Source of the DNA: Jejuia sp047345485
GTDB taxonomy: Bacteria; Bacteroidota; Bacteroidia; Flavobacteriales; Flavobacteriaceae
NCBI RefSeq assembly: GCF_047345485.1
Contig: NZ_JBLFEN010000001.1
Location: 434,001-498,000, forward strand
Length of the DNA: 64,000 nt
Direction: 5' to 3'
Below the pieces are notes generated by a model. The model ran no database searches, was not told the DNA's origin, and saw only the letters and a list, made by a program, of their open reading frames with translations. The translations under genes and the position numbers were made by a program. Of this stretch, positions 16,797-26,516 are shown piece after piece; within the stretch, counting starts at the first letter, position 1, and each line of letters starts with the position of its first letter.

Positions 16797-19148
16797 CTAC
16801 CCAATAACCTCTAACTTCGCAAAGCGCAATAACAATTTTTTGTTTCCACCAGTTTCAAACTTAATTTCTGCTTTTGTATCTGCACCTTTACCTTCTATCT
16901 TAAGCACTTCGCCTTTACCAAAACGGATATGCTTTACAATATTACCAGCAGCGAGTTTACTATCAAACAGATTAGAATTTCCACTAGTTGTTTTAGAAAC
17001 AGGTTTTAAATTTTTAGGTGTTGATACTTGAAATTTTTCGGCTTCTTTTTTAGTAGCCCCTTTTTTAGGCTGGTAGTGTTTTGCTGGTTTAAATCGGATT
17101 CTATTTGGAGATGCCACTTTATTAGGTTCTACATCACCAAAAATACTAGCATCTAACATGGGATTATAACGGCGCTCCTCTATTGGGGTTACAATATCTA
17201 AATACTGTTCGTCTATTTCTTCAATAAACCGACTTGGTTCTGCATCAATTAATTTTCCCCAACGGTATCTAGATAAGGCATACGTTAAATAGGCCTGTTT
17301 TTCAGCTCTAGTTAATGCCACATAAAATAAGCGACGCTCCTCCTCTAGTTCACTACGCGTATTCATACTCATAGCACTTGGAAATAAATCTTCTTCTAAA
17401 CCAACTACAAATACATAGGGAAACTCTAGACCTTTAGCTAAGTGAATTGTCATTAACGCCACATGGTCACTATCGCCTTTATCTTTATCCATATCTGTAG
17501 CGAGTGCCACATCTTCTAAAAATTCTGCTAAGGATCCTGTAGCATCAGCTATTTCTATTTGCCCTTCTACAAAATCCTTCATACCATTAAGGAGTTCCTC
17601 AATGTTTTCCATTTTAATAACACCTTCTGGTGTACCATCTTTATTAAATTCGCGAATTAAACCGCTACTTTTAGTCACATGGTCTGCCAATTCAAAAACA
17701 TCAGCAGTTTGGTTCATAACTTGGTAACTCTCTATAAGTGTTGCAAAATTCTCAAGTTTTGTTTTAGTGCCAGAATTTATTTTAATATCTACTTTATCGA
17801 TGTTTTTAATCACATCAAAAATAGTGCGCCCATACCCATTTGCAGCCACTATTAACTTATCAATAGTAGTTTGCCCTATACCACGAGGCGGAAAGTTTAT
17901 AATACGCTTAAGGGCCTCTTCGTCTGCTGGGTTTATCACCAAACGCAAATAAGATAATACATCTTTAATTTCTTTACGTTGGTAAAAAGATAAGCCACCA
18001 TAAATACGGTATTTTATATCTCGTTTTCTAAGCGCATCCTCAATAGCACGCGATTGCGCATTGGTGCGGTACAACACTGCAAAATCGCTATTGGGCACGT
18101 GAGCCTCCATTTTAGTCTCAAAAATAGTACTTGCCACATAACGCCCTTCGTCTCCATCAGTTAAAGACCGGTTTACTTTTATTTTTTCGCCTTCATCATT
18201 AGCTGTCCAAACTATTTTATCAAGCTTAGTTTGGTTTTTATCTATAATAGAATTTGCTGCATTTACTATGTTTTTTGTAGAGCGGTAATTTTGTTCTAAA
18301 CGAAACACTTTTACATCATCATAATCCTTCTGAAAGTTTAAAATATTATTAATATTCGCGCCACGGAAAGCATAAATACTTTGCGCATCATCACCTACAA
18401 CACATATATTTTGGAATTTATCAGATAATGCTCTCACAATTAAGTATTGAGAATGGTTGGTATCTTGATACTCGTCCACCAAAATATACTTAAACCGGTT
18501 TTGATATTTTGCTAAAACCTCTGGAAAACGTGTTAAAAGCTCATTAGTTTTTAATAACAGATCGTCAAAATCCATAGCACCCGCTTTAAAACAACGCTCT
18601 ACATAGGCTTTGTAAATATCGCCCATTCTTGGGCGACGCGCCATAGCATCGGCTTCAATTAATTCTGGGTTCTGAAAATAAGCCCTAACAGTGATTAAAC
18701 TGTTTTTATAAGAAGAAATTCGGGAGCGAATTTGTTTGTATTTGTAAATATCCTTATCCAAATTCATTTCCTTGATAATGGCAGAAATTAATTTATTAGA
18801 ATCTTGCGTGTCATAAATGGTGAAATTGCTAGGATACCCTAACCTATCTGCTTCAATACGTAAAATTTTTGCAAATACAGAGTGAAACGTTCCCATCCAT
18901 AGGTTTTTTGCTTCACTAGCACCTACAATAGATGCAATACGCTCTTTCATTTCGCGTGCTGCTTTATTGGTAAAGGTTAAGGATAAAATATTAAAAGGAT
19001 CTATACCTTTACTCATCATGTAAGCAATACGAAATGTAAGTACACGCGTTTTTCCAGATCCTGCACCCGCAATGACTATCATTGGGCCTTCAATCTGTAT
19101 GGTTGGCTCTAATTGTGCGCTATTTAATTGCTCTAAATATTCTTTCAA
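16797..19148 (-). CDS. UvrD/PcrA-type superfamily 1 ATP-dependent DNA helicase
   Basis: 783 residues with the full SF1A motif set: Walker A GAGSGKTR (residues about 28-35), DEYQDTNHSQY (motif II), GDDAQSIYAFRGA (motif III), EQNYRST (motif IV), TIHLAKGLEFPYVF (motif V) and VALTRAEK (motif VI). UvrD-like helicases unwind DNA during mismatch and excision repair and clear replication blocks. The C-terminal region contains a basic, Thr/Lys-rich linker and a conserved small domain (IRFGKGEVLKIEG…FAKLEVIG), as in PcrA/UvrD proteins that bind RNA polymerase. Confidence 0.95.
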   Translation of the reverse strand: MKEYLEQLNSAQLEPTIQIEGPMIVIAGAGSGKTRVLTFRIAYMMSKGIDPFNILSLTFTNKAAREMKERIASIVGASEAKNLWMGTFHSVFAKILRIEADRLGYPSNFTIYDTQDSNKLISAIIKEMNLDKDIYKYKQIRSRISSYKNSLITVRAYFQNPELIEADAMARRPRMGDIYKAYVERCFKAGAMDFDDLLLKTNELLTRFPEVLAKYQNRFKYILVDEYQDTNHSQYLIVRALSDKFQNICVVGDDAQSIYAFRGANINNILNFQKDYDDVKVFRLEQNYRSTKNIVNAANSIIDKNQTKLDKIVWTANDEGEKIKVNRSLTDGDEGRYVASTIFETKMEAHVPNSDFAVLYRTNAQSRAIEDALRKRDIKYRIYGGLSFYQRKEIKDVLSYLRLVINPADEEALKRIINFPPRGIGQTTIDKLIVAANGYGRTIFDVIKNIDKVDIKINSGTKTKLENFATLIESYQVMNQTADVFELADHVTKSSGLIREFNKDGTPEGVIKMENIEELLNGMKDFVEGQIEIADATGSLAEFLEDVALATDMDKDKGDSDHVALMTIHLAKGLEFPYVFVVGLEEDLFPSAMSMNTRSELEEERRLFYVALTRAEKQAYLTYALSRYRWGKLIDAEPSRFIEEIDEQYLDIVTPIEERRYNPMLDASIFGDVEPNKVASPNRIRFKPAKHYQPKKGATKKEAEKFQVSTPKNLKPVSKTTSGNSNLFDSKLAAGNIVKHIRFGKGEVLKIEGKGADTKAEIKFETGGNKKLLLRFAKLEVIG

Positions 19149-19274
19149 GATATCTTCTTTTTCAACACGTGAAAATAACCAATGTTTATGGCATATTTAA
19201 TTTGAATTGTCAATAATTATAAACAATTCTTTTTAATATATTTTTTGAATATCTTTAAGGCTTTAAAAAAATAT

Positions 19275-20837
19275 ATGGAAACAGTTTTTGACGTTATTAA
19301 GGATTTACCGTGGTGGTTATGGATTATAGTTGTTTTAGCCATAATCACACTTAGAGATATCTTACAACGAAGACATACTATTATTCATAATTTTCCTTTA
19401 GTAGGCCATATTCGCTATATGCTAGAAAGTATTGGCCCAGAGATGCGTCAATATTTTGTGGCTAATAATAGAGAAGAACTCCCTTTTAATAGAATTGAAC
19501 GTGGTTGGGTATACGCCTCTGCTAAAAAAGAAAATAATTATGAAGGATTTGGAACAGACAGAGACATACATGCGCACCAACACATTTTTATAAATAATGC
19601 TATGATGCCTTTTAAAGTTAAAGATGAGCACCCGCACAAAACAGATAACACATTTCTACCATGTGCTAAAGTAATTGGAGCTTATAACAAACGAAAAAGA
19701 CCGTACAGGCCAGCATCAGTAATCAACATATCAGCAATGAGTTATGGATCGTTATCTGCAAAAGCTATAGATTCTTTAAACAAAGGTGCCGCCTTAGCCG
19801 ATGCGTATCATAATACAGGAGAAGGAGGTTTATCACCTTATCACAGTAATGGTGGTGATGTAATGTTCCATTTTGGAACAGGCTATTTTGGTGTGCGTAC
19901 TAAAGAAGGTGGTTTTTCTATGGAAAAAATGATAAAACTAGTTGAGGAAAATAGATTTATAAGAGCTATAGAAGTAAAATTATCTCAAGGTGCAAAACCA
20001 GGAAAAGGTGGTGTACTTCCTGGAAAAAAAATATCAAAAGAAATAGCAGAAATACGCGGTGTTGATATTGGAAAAACAGTACTCTCACCGCCTACTCACA
20101 AAGCATTTTCTAATGTTCCAGAAATGCTTGATTTTATTGAAGCTATAGCTGAAAATACAGGTTTACCCGTAGGGATTAAAGCCGCTATTGGAAAATTAGA
20201 CCAGTGGGAAGAATTAGCAGATTTTATGCTAAAAACGGGTAAAGGCCCAGATTTTATTACAATAGATGGTGGCGAAGGCGGTACAGGTGCAGCACCACCG
20301 AGTTTTGCAGACCATGTATCCCTACCATGGGTATATGGGTTTGCCAAAATTTACAAACTATTTAAATCTAAAGGATTAATACATCGTGTTGTATTTATTG
20401 GTAGTGGGAAATTAGGGTTTCCTGCTAAAGCCGCTATGGCATTTGCGATGGGTATTGACTGTATTAACGTAGCACGCGAAGCCATGATGAGTATTGGTTG
20501 TATACAGGCCCAAATTTGCCATACTAATCGGTGTCCTGCTGGTGTTGCAACACAAAACAAATGGTTGCAAAATGGAATTGACCCAACTTTAAAATCTATA
20601 CGTTTAGCGCAGTATTTTAAGACATTTAAAAAAGAATTGATAGAAATAACCCATGCTGCTGGATACGAACACCCTTGTGAGTTTAAAATGAATGATATTT
20701 CAATGAATGTAGATGATCAAAATTTGTCTAAAACATTAGATAAAGCTTACATGTATACAAAACAAACAGTACCGTTTGATGGTATGCAACATCTTAAAGA
20801 TTGTGAGCATTTAGGTGGCATAAAAAAACAACCATAA
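19275..20837 (+). CDS. FMN-binding glutamate synthase-family protein, membrane-anchored
   Basis: About 520 residues: one N-terminal transmembrane segment (LPWWLWIIVVLAIITL), then a domain matching the central plus FMN domain of glutamate synthase large subunits (ISAMSYGSLSAKAI, GEGGLSPYH, KLSQGAKPGKGG, TIDGGEGGTGAAPP, CHTNRCPAGVATQ). The amidotransferase domain of GOGAT is absent, so glutamine-dependent synthesis by this protein alone is unlikely; the family's real role is poorly known. The ATG at 19275 is preferred over a TTG ten codons upstream. It is followed 26 bases later by a small membrane-protein gene, probably co-transcribed. Confidence 0.88.
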   Translation: METVFDVIKDLPWWLWIIVVLAIITLRDILQRRHTIIHNFPLVGHIRYMLESIGPEMRQYFVANNREELPFNRIERGWVYASAKKENNYEGFGTDRDIHAHQHIFINNAMMPFKVKDEHPHKTDNTFLPCAKVIGAYNKRKRPYRPASVINISAMSYGSLSAKAIDSLNKGAALADAYHNTGEGGLSPYHSNGGDVMFHFGTGYFGVRTKEGGFSMEKMIKLVEENRFIRAIEVKLSQGAKPGKGGVLPGKKISKEIAEIRGVDIGKTVLSPPTHKAFSNVPEMLDFIEAIAENTGLPVGIKAAIGKLDQWEELADFMLKTGKGPDFITIDGGEGGTGAAPPSFADHVSLPWVYGFAKIYKLFKSKGLIHRVVFIGSGKLGFPAKAAMAFAMGIDCINVAREAMMSIGCIQAQICHTNRCPAGVATQNKWLQNGIDPTLKSIRLAQYFKTFKKELIEITHAAGYEHPCEFKMNDISMNVDDQNLSKTLDKAYMYTKQTVPFDGMQHLKDCEHLGGIKKQP

Positions 20838-20862
20838 AATAACATTAAAACAGTTCTACACT

Positions 20863-21384
20863 ATGGATTCTAGCAGAATTATAGATTTATTTTTATTTAC
20901 ACTTCCCACCTTAATTACTGGAGGTATTGCTTACTATTTTTTTAAAACACATACAGAAAATGAAGATGGGCGACGTAGATTTTTATTAAAGAAAGATTTA
21001 CAAGCTACATCTGTACCACTACGTCTTCAAGCCTATGAAAGACTAACACTTTTTTTAGAACGCATTTCTCCAAATAAATTACTGCTTAGAGTTACTCCAA
21101 CATCTTCAGATAAAGATGCTTACGAATCTTTATTAATAGAAAGCATTCAACAAGAAATGGAACATAATCTAACCCAACAAATTTACGTAAGCGAGAAATG
21201 TTGGAGTGTAATAAGCACTGCCAAAAGCGCTACAGTTCAACTAATAAGAAAAGCCAATTTATCTGAAAAAACGGATTCAGCTAATAAATTAAGGGAAGTG
21301 CTTTTAACAGAAATGATGGAGCGTCACTCCCCTAGCGATGCAGCTATTTCTATATTAAAAGAAGAAGTTAGAGATATGTGGTAA
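20863..21384 (+). CDS. Uncharacterised single-pass membrane protein
   Basis: 173 residues. One N-terminal transmembrane segment (about residues 8-27, LFLFTLPTLITGGIAYYFF), then a soluble mostly helical domain (QAYERLTLFLERISPNKLLLR…). No known family is recognised from the sequence. The gene follows the FMN protein by 26 bases and ends 3 bases before the convergent patatin gene. Co-transcription with the FMN oxidoreductase-like gene is likely; a shared membrane location is the only visible link. Confidence 0.75.
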   Translation: MDSSRIIDLFLFTLPTLITGGIAYYFFKTHTENEDGRRRFLLKKDLQATSVPLRLQAYERLTLFLERISPNKLLLRVTPTSSDKDAYESLLIESIQQEMEHNLTQQIYVSEKCWSVISTAKSATVQLIRKANLSEKTDSANKLREVLLTEMMERHSPSDAAISILKEEVRDMW

Positions 21385-21386
21385 GA

Positions 21387-22304
21387 CTATTTATCCTCAA
21401 GACGTAATTCGTTTGATTTGGCATTCTCACTTTTAAGTTTAGCATATTCCCAACCTTGCTCCCACCATGATGTCATTAGTTTTTTATTAAAAATCAATGA
21501 GTTTTCGGTAAGTTTAGAAGGCGTATAAAATAAATTAAGCTGTACATTTCGATGTTTTGCTGCTAACTTACCAATAGTAATATCGTTTCGCTCTAACTGA
21601 TCGGTTAGGTGTCCAAATAAATTAATCATTAACGAAAATGGATTTTTACCTAACACCTTATTATACTCCATAGTTTCAGATTCTAACACTATAGCATCAA
21701 CTTCAGTAGCACCTCGTAAAATAGCTTCACGTATGGGTATTACACAACCCAAACCACCATCGGCATATTCAAAATCATTTTTTTTAACTAGTGACATAAA
21801 AGGAATATAGTTACAGGAAATCCAAATCCATTCGCAAAACTCTTCATAACTATAATCTTTTATAGACTTATACTCTACTCTATTTTTAGACAAATTAGAC
21901 ACTGTAACAACTACATCTTCCTTAGTGCTTATAATTTTATCAAAATCTGTTTTAGAAAAGTTTTTTTTAATGTGCCGTTTTAACGATTTGCTTTCACCAA
22001 ACGTACGTTTCATTTTAATAAATTGCCAAAGCGTATTTATAAAATCAATAGATACAAATTCTCTATTTCCTTTTCTTCGTATCGTAAAAGGGTTTACACT
22101 AAAAATATCTTTTTGGTTTACATTAGTGTAAATATGATATAGTTTATCAATTTCTCCAGCGGCCAAGTGTGGCACTAACAGACTCCCTGTAGAAGTGCCT
22201 AAAAACATGTCGTATTCTCGTTTTTCAACCTCCATTAAGTATTGCGCAACACCACCAGCGTATGCGCCTTTACTTCCTCCTCCTGATATTACTAGAGCTT
22301 TCAT
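21387..22304 (-). CDS. Patatin-like phospholipase family protein
   Basis: 305 residues with the patatin elements: the Gly-rich oxyanion loop GGGSKGAYAGG at the N-terminus, the nucleophile motif GTSTGS (GxSxG, Ser at about 39) and the catalytic Asp in ADGGLG (DGG). No signal peptide is apparent, so it should be cytosolic. The family hydrolyses acyl chains from phospholipids or other lipids. It is convergent with the gene at 20863 and transcribed alone. Confidence 0.9.
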   Translation of the reverse strand: MKALVISGGGSKGAYAGGVAQYLMEVEKREYDMFLGTSTGSLLVPHLAAGEIDKLYHIYTNVNQKDIFSVNPFTIRRKGNREFVSIDFINTLWQFIKMKRTFGESKSLKRHIKKNFSKTDFDKIISTKEDVVVTVSNLSKNRVEYKSIKDYSYEEFCEWIWISCNYIPFMSLVKKNDFEYADGGLGCVIPIREAILRGATEVDAIVLESETMEYNKVLGKNPFSLMINLFGHLTDQLERNDITIGKLAAKHRNVQLNLFYTPSKLTENSLIFNKKLMTSWWEQGWEYAKLKSENAKSNELRLEDK

Positions 22305-22437
22305 AAAAATTATTAATGGATAAATATAATCAATAAGTCTTCATATTGAAGTCGTCATTACATAAATATTAATTTATAAGCTCAAAACATATACTTTTTT
22401 GAGGATTATGTATCAATACATTACTGAAGAACATAAG

Positions 22438-24390
22438 TTATTTCTGTGCTAAAAGCGATTTAGAAAACTGTTTAAATCGCCAATTGTGATGTGTTGTAGC
22501 TTGCTTTAAATTACTTGTACACTCATCATTACACGCTTTAATTTGATGTAAATATTGAAATGCTTTTTGGCGGACTTCAAAACCGTATTTCGGACTTGTA
22601 TACTCTGTAAGTTCTTGAAAATATCGCGATTTATTCTCTGGCTGAAAACCTTCTGTGACCAAAGCCAAAGTTAACCAAAGTGTTCTCACATTTTTATCAT
22701 TAAAGCCTATAATATCTTTAGTTTGATTCAAATATTTAAATCTATCTTCTGGAAAATTAACCCATAAATTGAATAAAGCCGTTTCTATAGTGATATACGA
22801 TTTGTCATTTAAGAGTGATTCGTAATCTTCTTTTAATTCTGAAGGAATATCCACAAGACTACTTGCAATAGCTTGACGGACTTTTAAATCTTTAGAATTA
22901 AATATACTTTTGGGAATATTCCCTTTAAGGTTTTTTATGACTTCAGATTTTAAAAAAGAATTATCAAAAGATTTTAAATACTTAAAACAAGCAGCTTCAT
23001 TTGTATCACATTCCAATTGTATATATCCTTTATAGGGAATTGATGTTAAAAAGAAAAAACCTTCCATGTCGTGATATTCAAGTTCTGAAGATGTTAACCA
23101 TTTTGCAACAAACTCATCCAAACTCTCCCCACTAGCCTGCTCCACTTCACTAATAAAATCATCAGTCTCAACATTTTTAAACCGATGCTTTTTTAGATAA
23201 TTTTTCACAGCTTTCCTAAAAGCATTATCACCTACTTGCTCTCGCAACAAATGTAATACCCACGCTCCTTTTTTGTAAAACGTAGTACTGCTCGATTTTG
23301 AATCTAATAAGGATGTGCTTTGTCCTGCTTTATCTTGCGCTTTTAACTCTTGTGCGTATTCATAGAGTTGCCAATAGTAATAATCGTCTCCAAAAATTTC
23401 TTTTTCAGCTAATAAGGCGTAATACGTTGCAAATCCTTCTTGCAACCAATGGTGTGTTCCAGAAGTGGCAGTTACCATATCACCAAACCATTGATGTGCA
23501 AGCTCATGCGCATTAATGTTTACAAAATTTTTATCTATAAACGCAATAGAATCCACCACAAAACTGTCGGAATAAATATTTAGACTTGTGTTTTCCATTC
23601 CAGCATACAAAAAATCTTTAACCGGCACCATTTTATAATTTTGCCAAGGATATGGCACCCCTATTTCTTTTTCTAAAACATCAAATAGCTGTTTGGTGTA
23701 GCGGTAGGTAGGTTCAAATTTTAGAGTATCCTCTGGATAATAATACATTTCTAAAGGCACACCACTTTTTGAATATTCTACGTTTTTATTGTATTTACCA
23801 ATGGCTAAAGCGACTAAATAACTGGGCATTGGGTGTTTCATGTCGTAATGCCATGTTATTGTGGAATCGTTGATATGTTTATTTGTTAAATCGCCATTGG
23901 CAATAACTTCATAATTGTTATCAAAAGTAACAGACAAATCAAACTCAACCTTCTCATTCATATCATCAATAGATGGCAGCCAATTACTGGTGTATTTCCC
24001 TTGACCTTGAGTCCAAATTTGTTTATTTCCGTTTTGGTGTTCCCAATCAATAAAATAAAGTGCTTTTTTAGGTTGCGTAACAAAACTAATAACAACCTGA
24101 TGCTGTTCTCCTTTTTTAAATGTTTTTTTTATAACAAGTTGCTTGCCATTATAGTTATGGTATATCTTTTCATCAAGCAAACCTTCAATATGTTTAAAAT
24201 TTTGAGCATCTAAATAAATAGAATCTACATCTTTTAAAATATCAAAAGTATAAGTAATAAAACCTTCAACTTGTTTTACTTCAGAAGATAGACTAATACT
24301 TGCCTTGGCTTTCTTAAAATCAACATATTCAGTTTGTTGTGCGAATAAAACATTTACGCAACAACATAATAAAAGAAGAATTTGCTTCAT
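22438..24390 (-). CDS. M1-family zinc aminopeptidase, secreted
   Basis: About 650 residues. The start at 24390 gives a clean signal peptide (MKQILLLLCCCVNVLFAQQ); a longer frame adds 12 residues without benefit. Domain order: N-terminal beta domain, GAMEN-like exopeptidase motif (GMENTS), zinc site HELAHQW with the downstream Glu in WLQEGFATYY, then a helical C-terminal domain. All zinc and catalytic residues are intact, in contrast to the degenerate M1-like gene at 53662. It probably trims peptides in the periplasm or at the surface. It stands alone between the patatin and PHP-ACT genes, all on the minus strand with gaps of over 90 bases. Confidence 0.92.
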   Translation of the reverse strand: MKQILLLLCCCVNVLFAQQTEYVDFKKAKASISLSSEVKQVEGFITYTFDILKDVDSIYLDAQNFKHIEGLLDEKIYHNYNGKQLVIKKTFKKGEQHQVVISFVTQPKKALYFIDWEHQNGNKQIWTQGQGKYTSNWLPSIDDMNEKVEFDLSVTFDNNYEVIANGDLTNKHINDSTITWHYDMKHPMPSYLVALAIGKYNKNVEYSKSGVPLEMYYYPEDTLKFEPTYRYTKQLFDVLEKEIGVPYPWQNYKMVPVKDFLYAGMENTSLNIYSDSFVVDSIAFIDKNFVNINAHELAHQWFGDMVTATSGTHHWLQEGFATYYALLAEKEIFGDDYYYWQLYEYAQELKAQDKAGQSTSLLDSKSSSTTFYKKGAWVLHLLREQVGDNAFRKAVKNYLKKHRFKNVETDDFISEVEQASGESLDEFVAKWLTSSELEYHDMEGFFFLTSIPYKGYIQLECDTNEAACFKYLKSFDNSFLKSEVIKNLKGNIPKSIFNSKDLKVRQAIASSLVDIPSELKEDYESLLNDKSYITIETALFNLWVNFPEDRFKYLNQTKDIIGFNDKNVRTLWLTLALVTEGFQPENKSRYFQELTEYTSPKYGFEVRQKAFQYLHQIKACNDECTSNLKQATTHHNWRFKQFSKSLLAQK

Positions 24391-24488
24391 ACGGATAAAA
24401 CTATCAAAGATTACTCCAAAAAACAAAAATTAGACACTCAATGTATCGAGCATCTAATTTTATACGTTTCGTAAAAATATTTTGCTGT

Positions 24489-26180
24489 TTAAAAACTATG
24501 AAACTCAATTAAATTAGCCTCATAATATTGGTCGCCTAGTTTAGTAAGTAGTGTTCTAATAATATTACTATCACCATTTACAGCAATAGCAGAATACCCT
24601 ACATTATTAAGCTTGCCTAAACGCAAATCTTTAATATTAATATTTCTCGAAGCCAATGCCGATAATAAAATCAACAAAATACCGGGTGCATTTTGATGCT
24701 TAGTCAATATAATTTTTTTACTTAAAGCCAAATTTAACTGCACACCATCCATTTCTAATAAATACACGCCTTTATTGTAGTAATTAGGCAGCACTTCATT
24801 TTCCTTATACGTTAAATCCTTAAAAAGTCCACCATCGGTACCTTTAATAAATTCAATAGCACTTTCTACACGTCTGTTTTCGTTATCAATAGACAAAAAA
24901 GCAACAGCAGTACCGTCATTATTAGATTTTAGGCGAGCAGACTCAACATTAATACCTTCGGACGCTAACGTATTAAAGAGCGAAGAGATAACTCCTGGCT
25001 TATCCAAATGCTCAGAAAACAAGCCATTTACAATACGTTTGGTGTTTTTAGGTATTTCATCAGTAACAGTGATAGATTTACCCCATTTACGGATTCTAAT
25101 AGCGTTATAATCGCCCATTCCAGTAGCGCTTCTATACAAGTCTACAAATTCTGAAAACGAACCTCCAAACGAAAAATCGGGAATAATACGGCGTTGTGTG
25201 TCATCTAAACGCTGATTTAACAACTCTATACCTTTATTTAAAACGGTATATTTTACTTTTAAATCATGATCGTCATAAATTGTACGATTCTCAGGAATTA
25301 ATTTAGAATAACTCACATAACTCTCATATCCAGCTTCTTGTATGTACTCTAAACTCTCTTTATAATTTAGCCCATAATATTTTACGTGGTGCGTGTCTGT
25401 GCCAACACAAACAGGTATTTGCAACTCGTTGGCTCGCCTTAGTATGCTTTTTACAGGATATACACCAACACCTTTAAATTTACCCGCCATATTTACATCT
25501 AACGATAAATTTCTATCTGCTATTAGCTCTAAAAGCGTTCTAAATTTATTAGCCAAAGGGTGAGAACTCGTTTCAAAATCCACCAAAGCTTCTGGCATAT
25601 CTACGTTTAATTTTGGCAAATCAATATGACCGATAATCTGTATCATGTCCCCAAAACACTCAATCATCTGTATCATTTCATTAAAATACCCATCCCAATA
25701 CGCCTCTAAACTTCCTCTAAGCTTCAGTAACTGTTCTGCCTCTTCTTTAGAGCCATCATACGGCAAACCTTCTGGCGCAAAATGTACAGAACCTATTACA
25801 TAATCCGCATCTTCTGCTTGAAAAATCTTAGATCTACTCCACTGCAATCCTAAACCAGGACCCATCCATTCTAACTCAACACCATATTTTATATTAATAC
25901 GCCCTTCGTATTTTTGCCTTAAATTTGCAATACGCTTTGGGTAATTTAAATATGAGCGATTACCACGAATAAACTTTACATTCGTTTCACGCTCTGCGAT
26001 ATACCTAAAACTAGTTAGTCTGGGCGAATGAATAATAAACGTAATACTCGGGTTACCAGCCTCAATAGCCTTGTCAATAATATCCTCTAGTTTATCAATA
26101 CCATGTTTTACGTGGTCTTGCTCAGTACCTGCATGTATCCCATGGGTTTCCCAAATAAAATCGTTAAGCTTTTTCATCAA
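24489..26180 (-). CDS. HisJ-like PHP-domain hydrolase fused to two ACT domains
   Basis: 563 residues. Residues 1 to about 290 form a PHP domain like HisJ histidinol phosphatases: THGIHAG metal motif, an early IIHSPR segment, KYGVELEW, IGSVHFAPEGLPYD, IIGHIDLPK and GTDTHH. Two ACT domains follow, one starting near LFSEHLDKPGVISSLFNTL (about 398) and one near LSKKIILTKHQNAPG (about 490). ACT domains bind amino acids for feedback control. A phosphatase with ACT domains suggests an amino-acid pathway; histidinol-phosphate or phosphoserine are the obvious candidates, but neither is shown. The first metal motif is spaced HGIH instead of the usual HxH. Confidence 0.8.
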   Translation of the reverse strand: MMKKLNDFIWETHGIHAGTEQDHVKHGIDKLEDIIDKAIEAGNPSITFIIHSPRLTSFRYIAERETNVKFIRGNRSYLNYPKRIANLRQKYEGRINIKYGVELEWMGPGLGLQWSRSKIFQAEDADYVIGSVHFAPEGLPYDGSKEEAEQLLKLRGSLEAYWDGYFNEMIQMIECFGDMIQIIGHIDLPKLNVDMPEALVDFETSSHPLANKFRTLLELIADRNLSLDVNMAGKFKGVGVYPVKSILRRANELQIPVCVGTDTHHVKYYGLNYKESLEYIQEAGYESYVSYSKLIPENRTIYDDHDLKVKYTVLNKGIELLNQRLDDTQRRIIPDFSFGGSFSEFVDLYRSATGMGDYNAIRIRKWGKSITVTDEIPKNTKRIVNGLFSEHLDKPGVISSLFNTLASEGINVESARLKSNNDGTAVAFLSIDNENRRVESAIEFIKGTDGGLFKDLTYKENEVLPNYYNKGVYLLEMDGVQLNLALSKKIILTKHQNAPGILLILLSALASRNINIKDLRLGKLNNVGYSAIAVNGDSNIIRTLLTKLGDQYYEANLIEFHSF

Positions 26181-26274
26181 CTAAGTGCGTTTGTTTAAAA
26201 GAATCCAAATTTAACCATAATTAAGAAATACATACATAAAAGTTAAACTATTTGATAAATTAAAATAGCTTTTA

Positions 26275-26465
26275 GGGCGTTACCCAAGATGTTATATAGT
26301 GCTGTTTCATTACGTACACAACCTTGGGTCAGGCTATCCGTTATATCTTTTTTGTGCGGCATTACATTTAATGTGCTGTTAGATTTTTACAAATAGGATA
26401 ACAAAATGCAAGTGTATAAAATCTTTGGCTACCACAAAAAAGGATGCCACTACTATCCTTAACGC
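26275..26465 (-). repeat. R1 dispersed intergenic element, copy B
   Basis: Reverse orientation. It starts with GGGCGTTACCC, has a longer hairpin loop closed by ACCCAAG/CTTGGGT, then AGGCTATCCGTTATATC, a unique centre, and ends with the GGATGCC…ATCCTTAACGC end. It fills most of the 336-base gap between the PHP-ACT gene and recG. Confidence 0.75.
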
Positions 26466-26516
26466 AAAACCATGTTAAAACTTCCAATTTATCGCGTATT
26501 TATGTAAATTCGCTCT

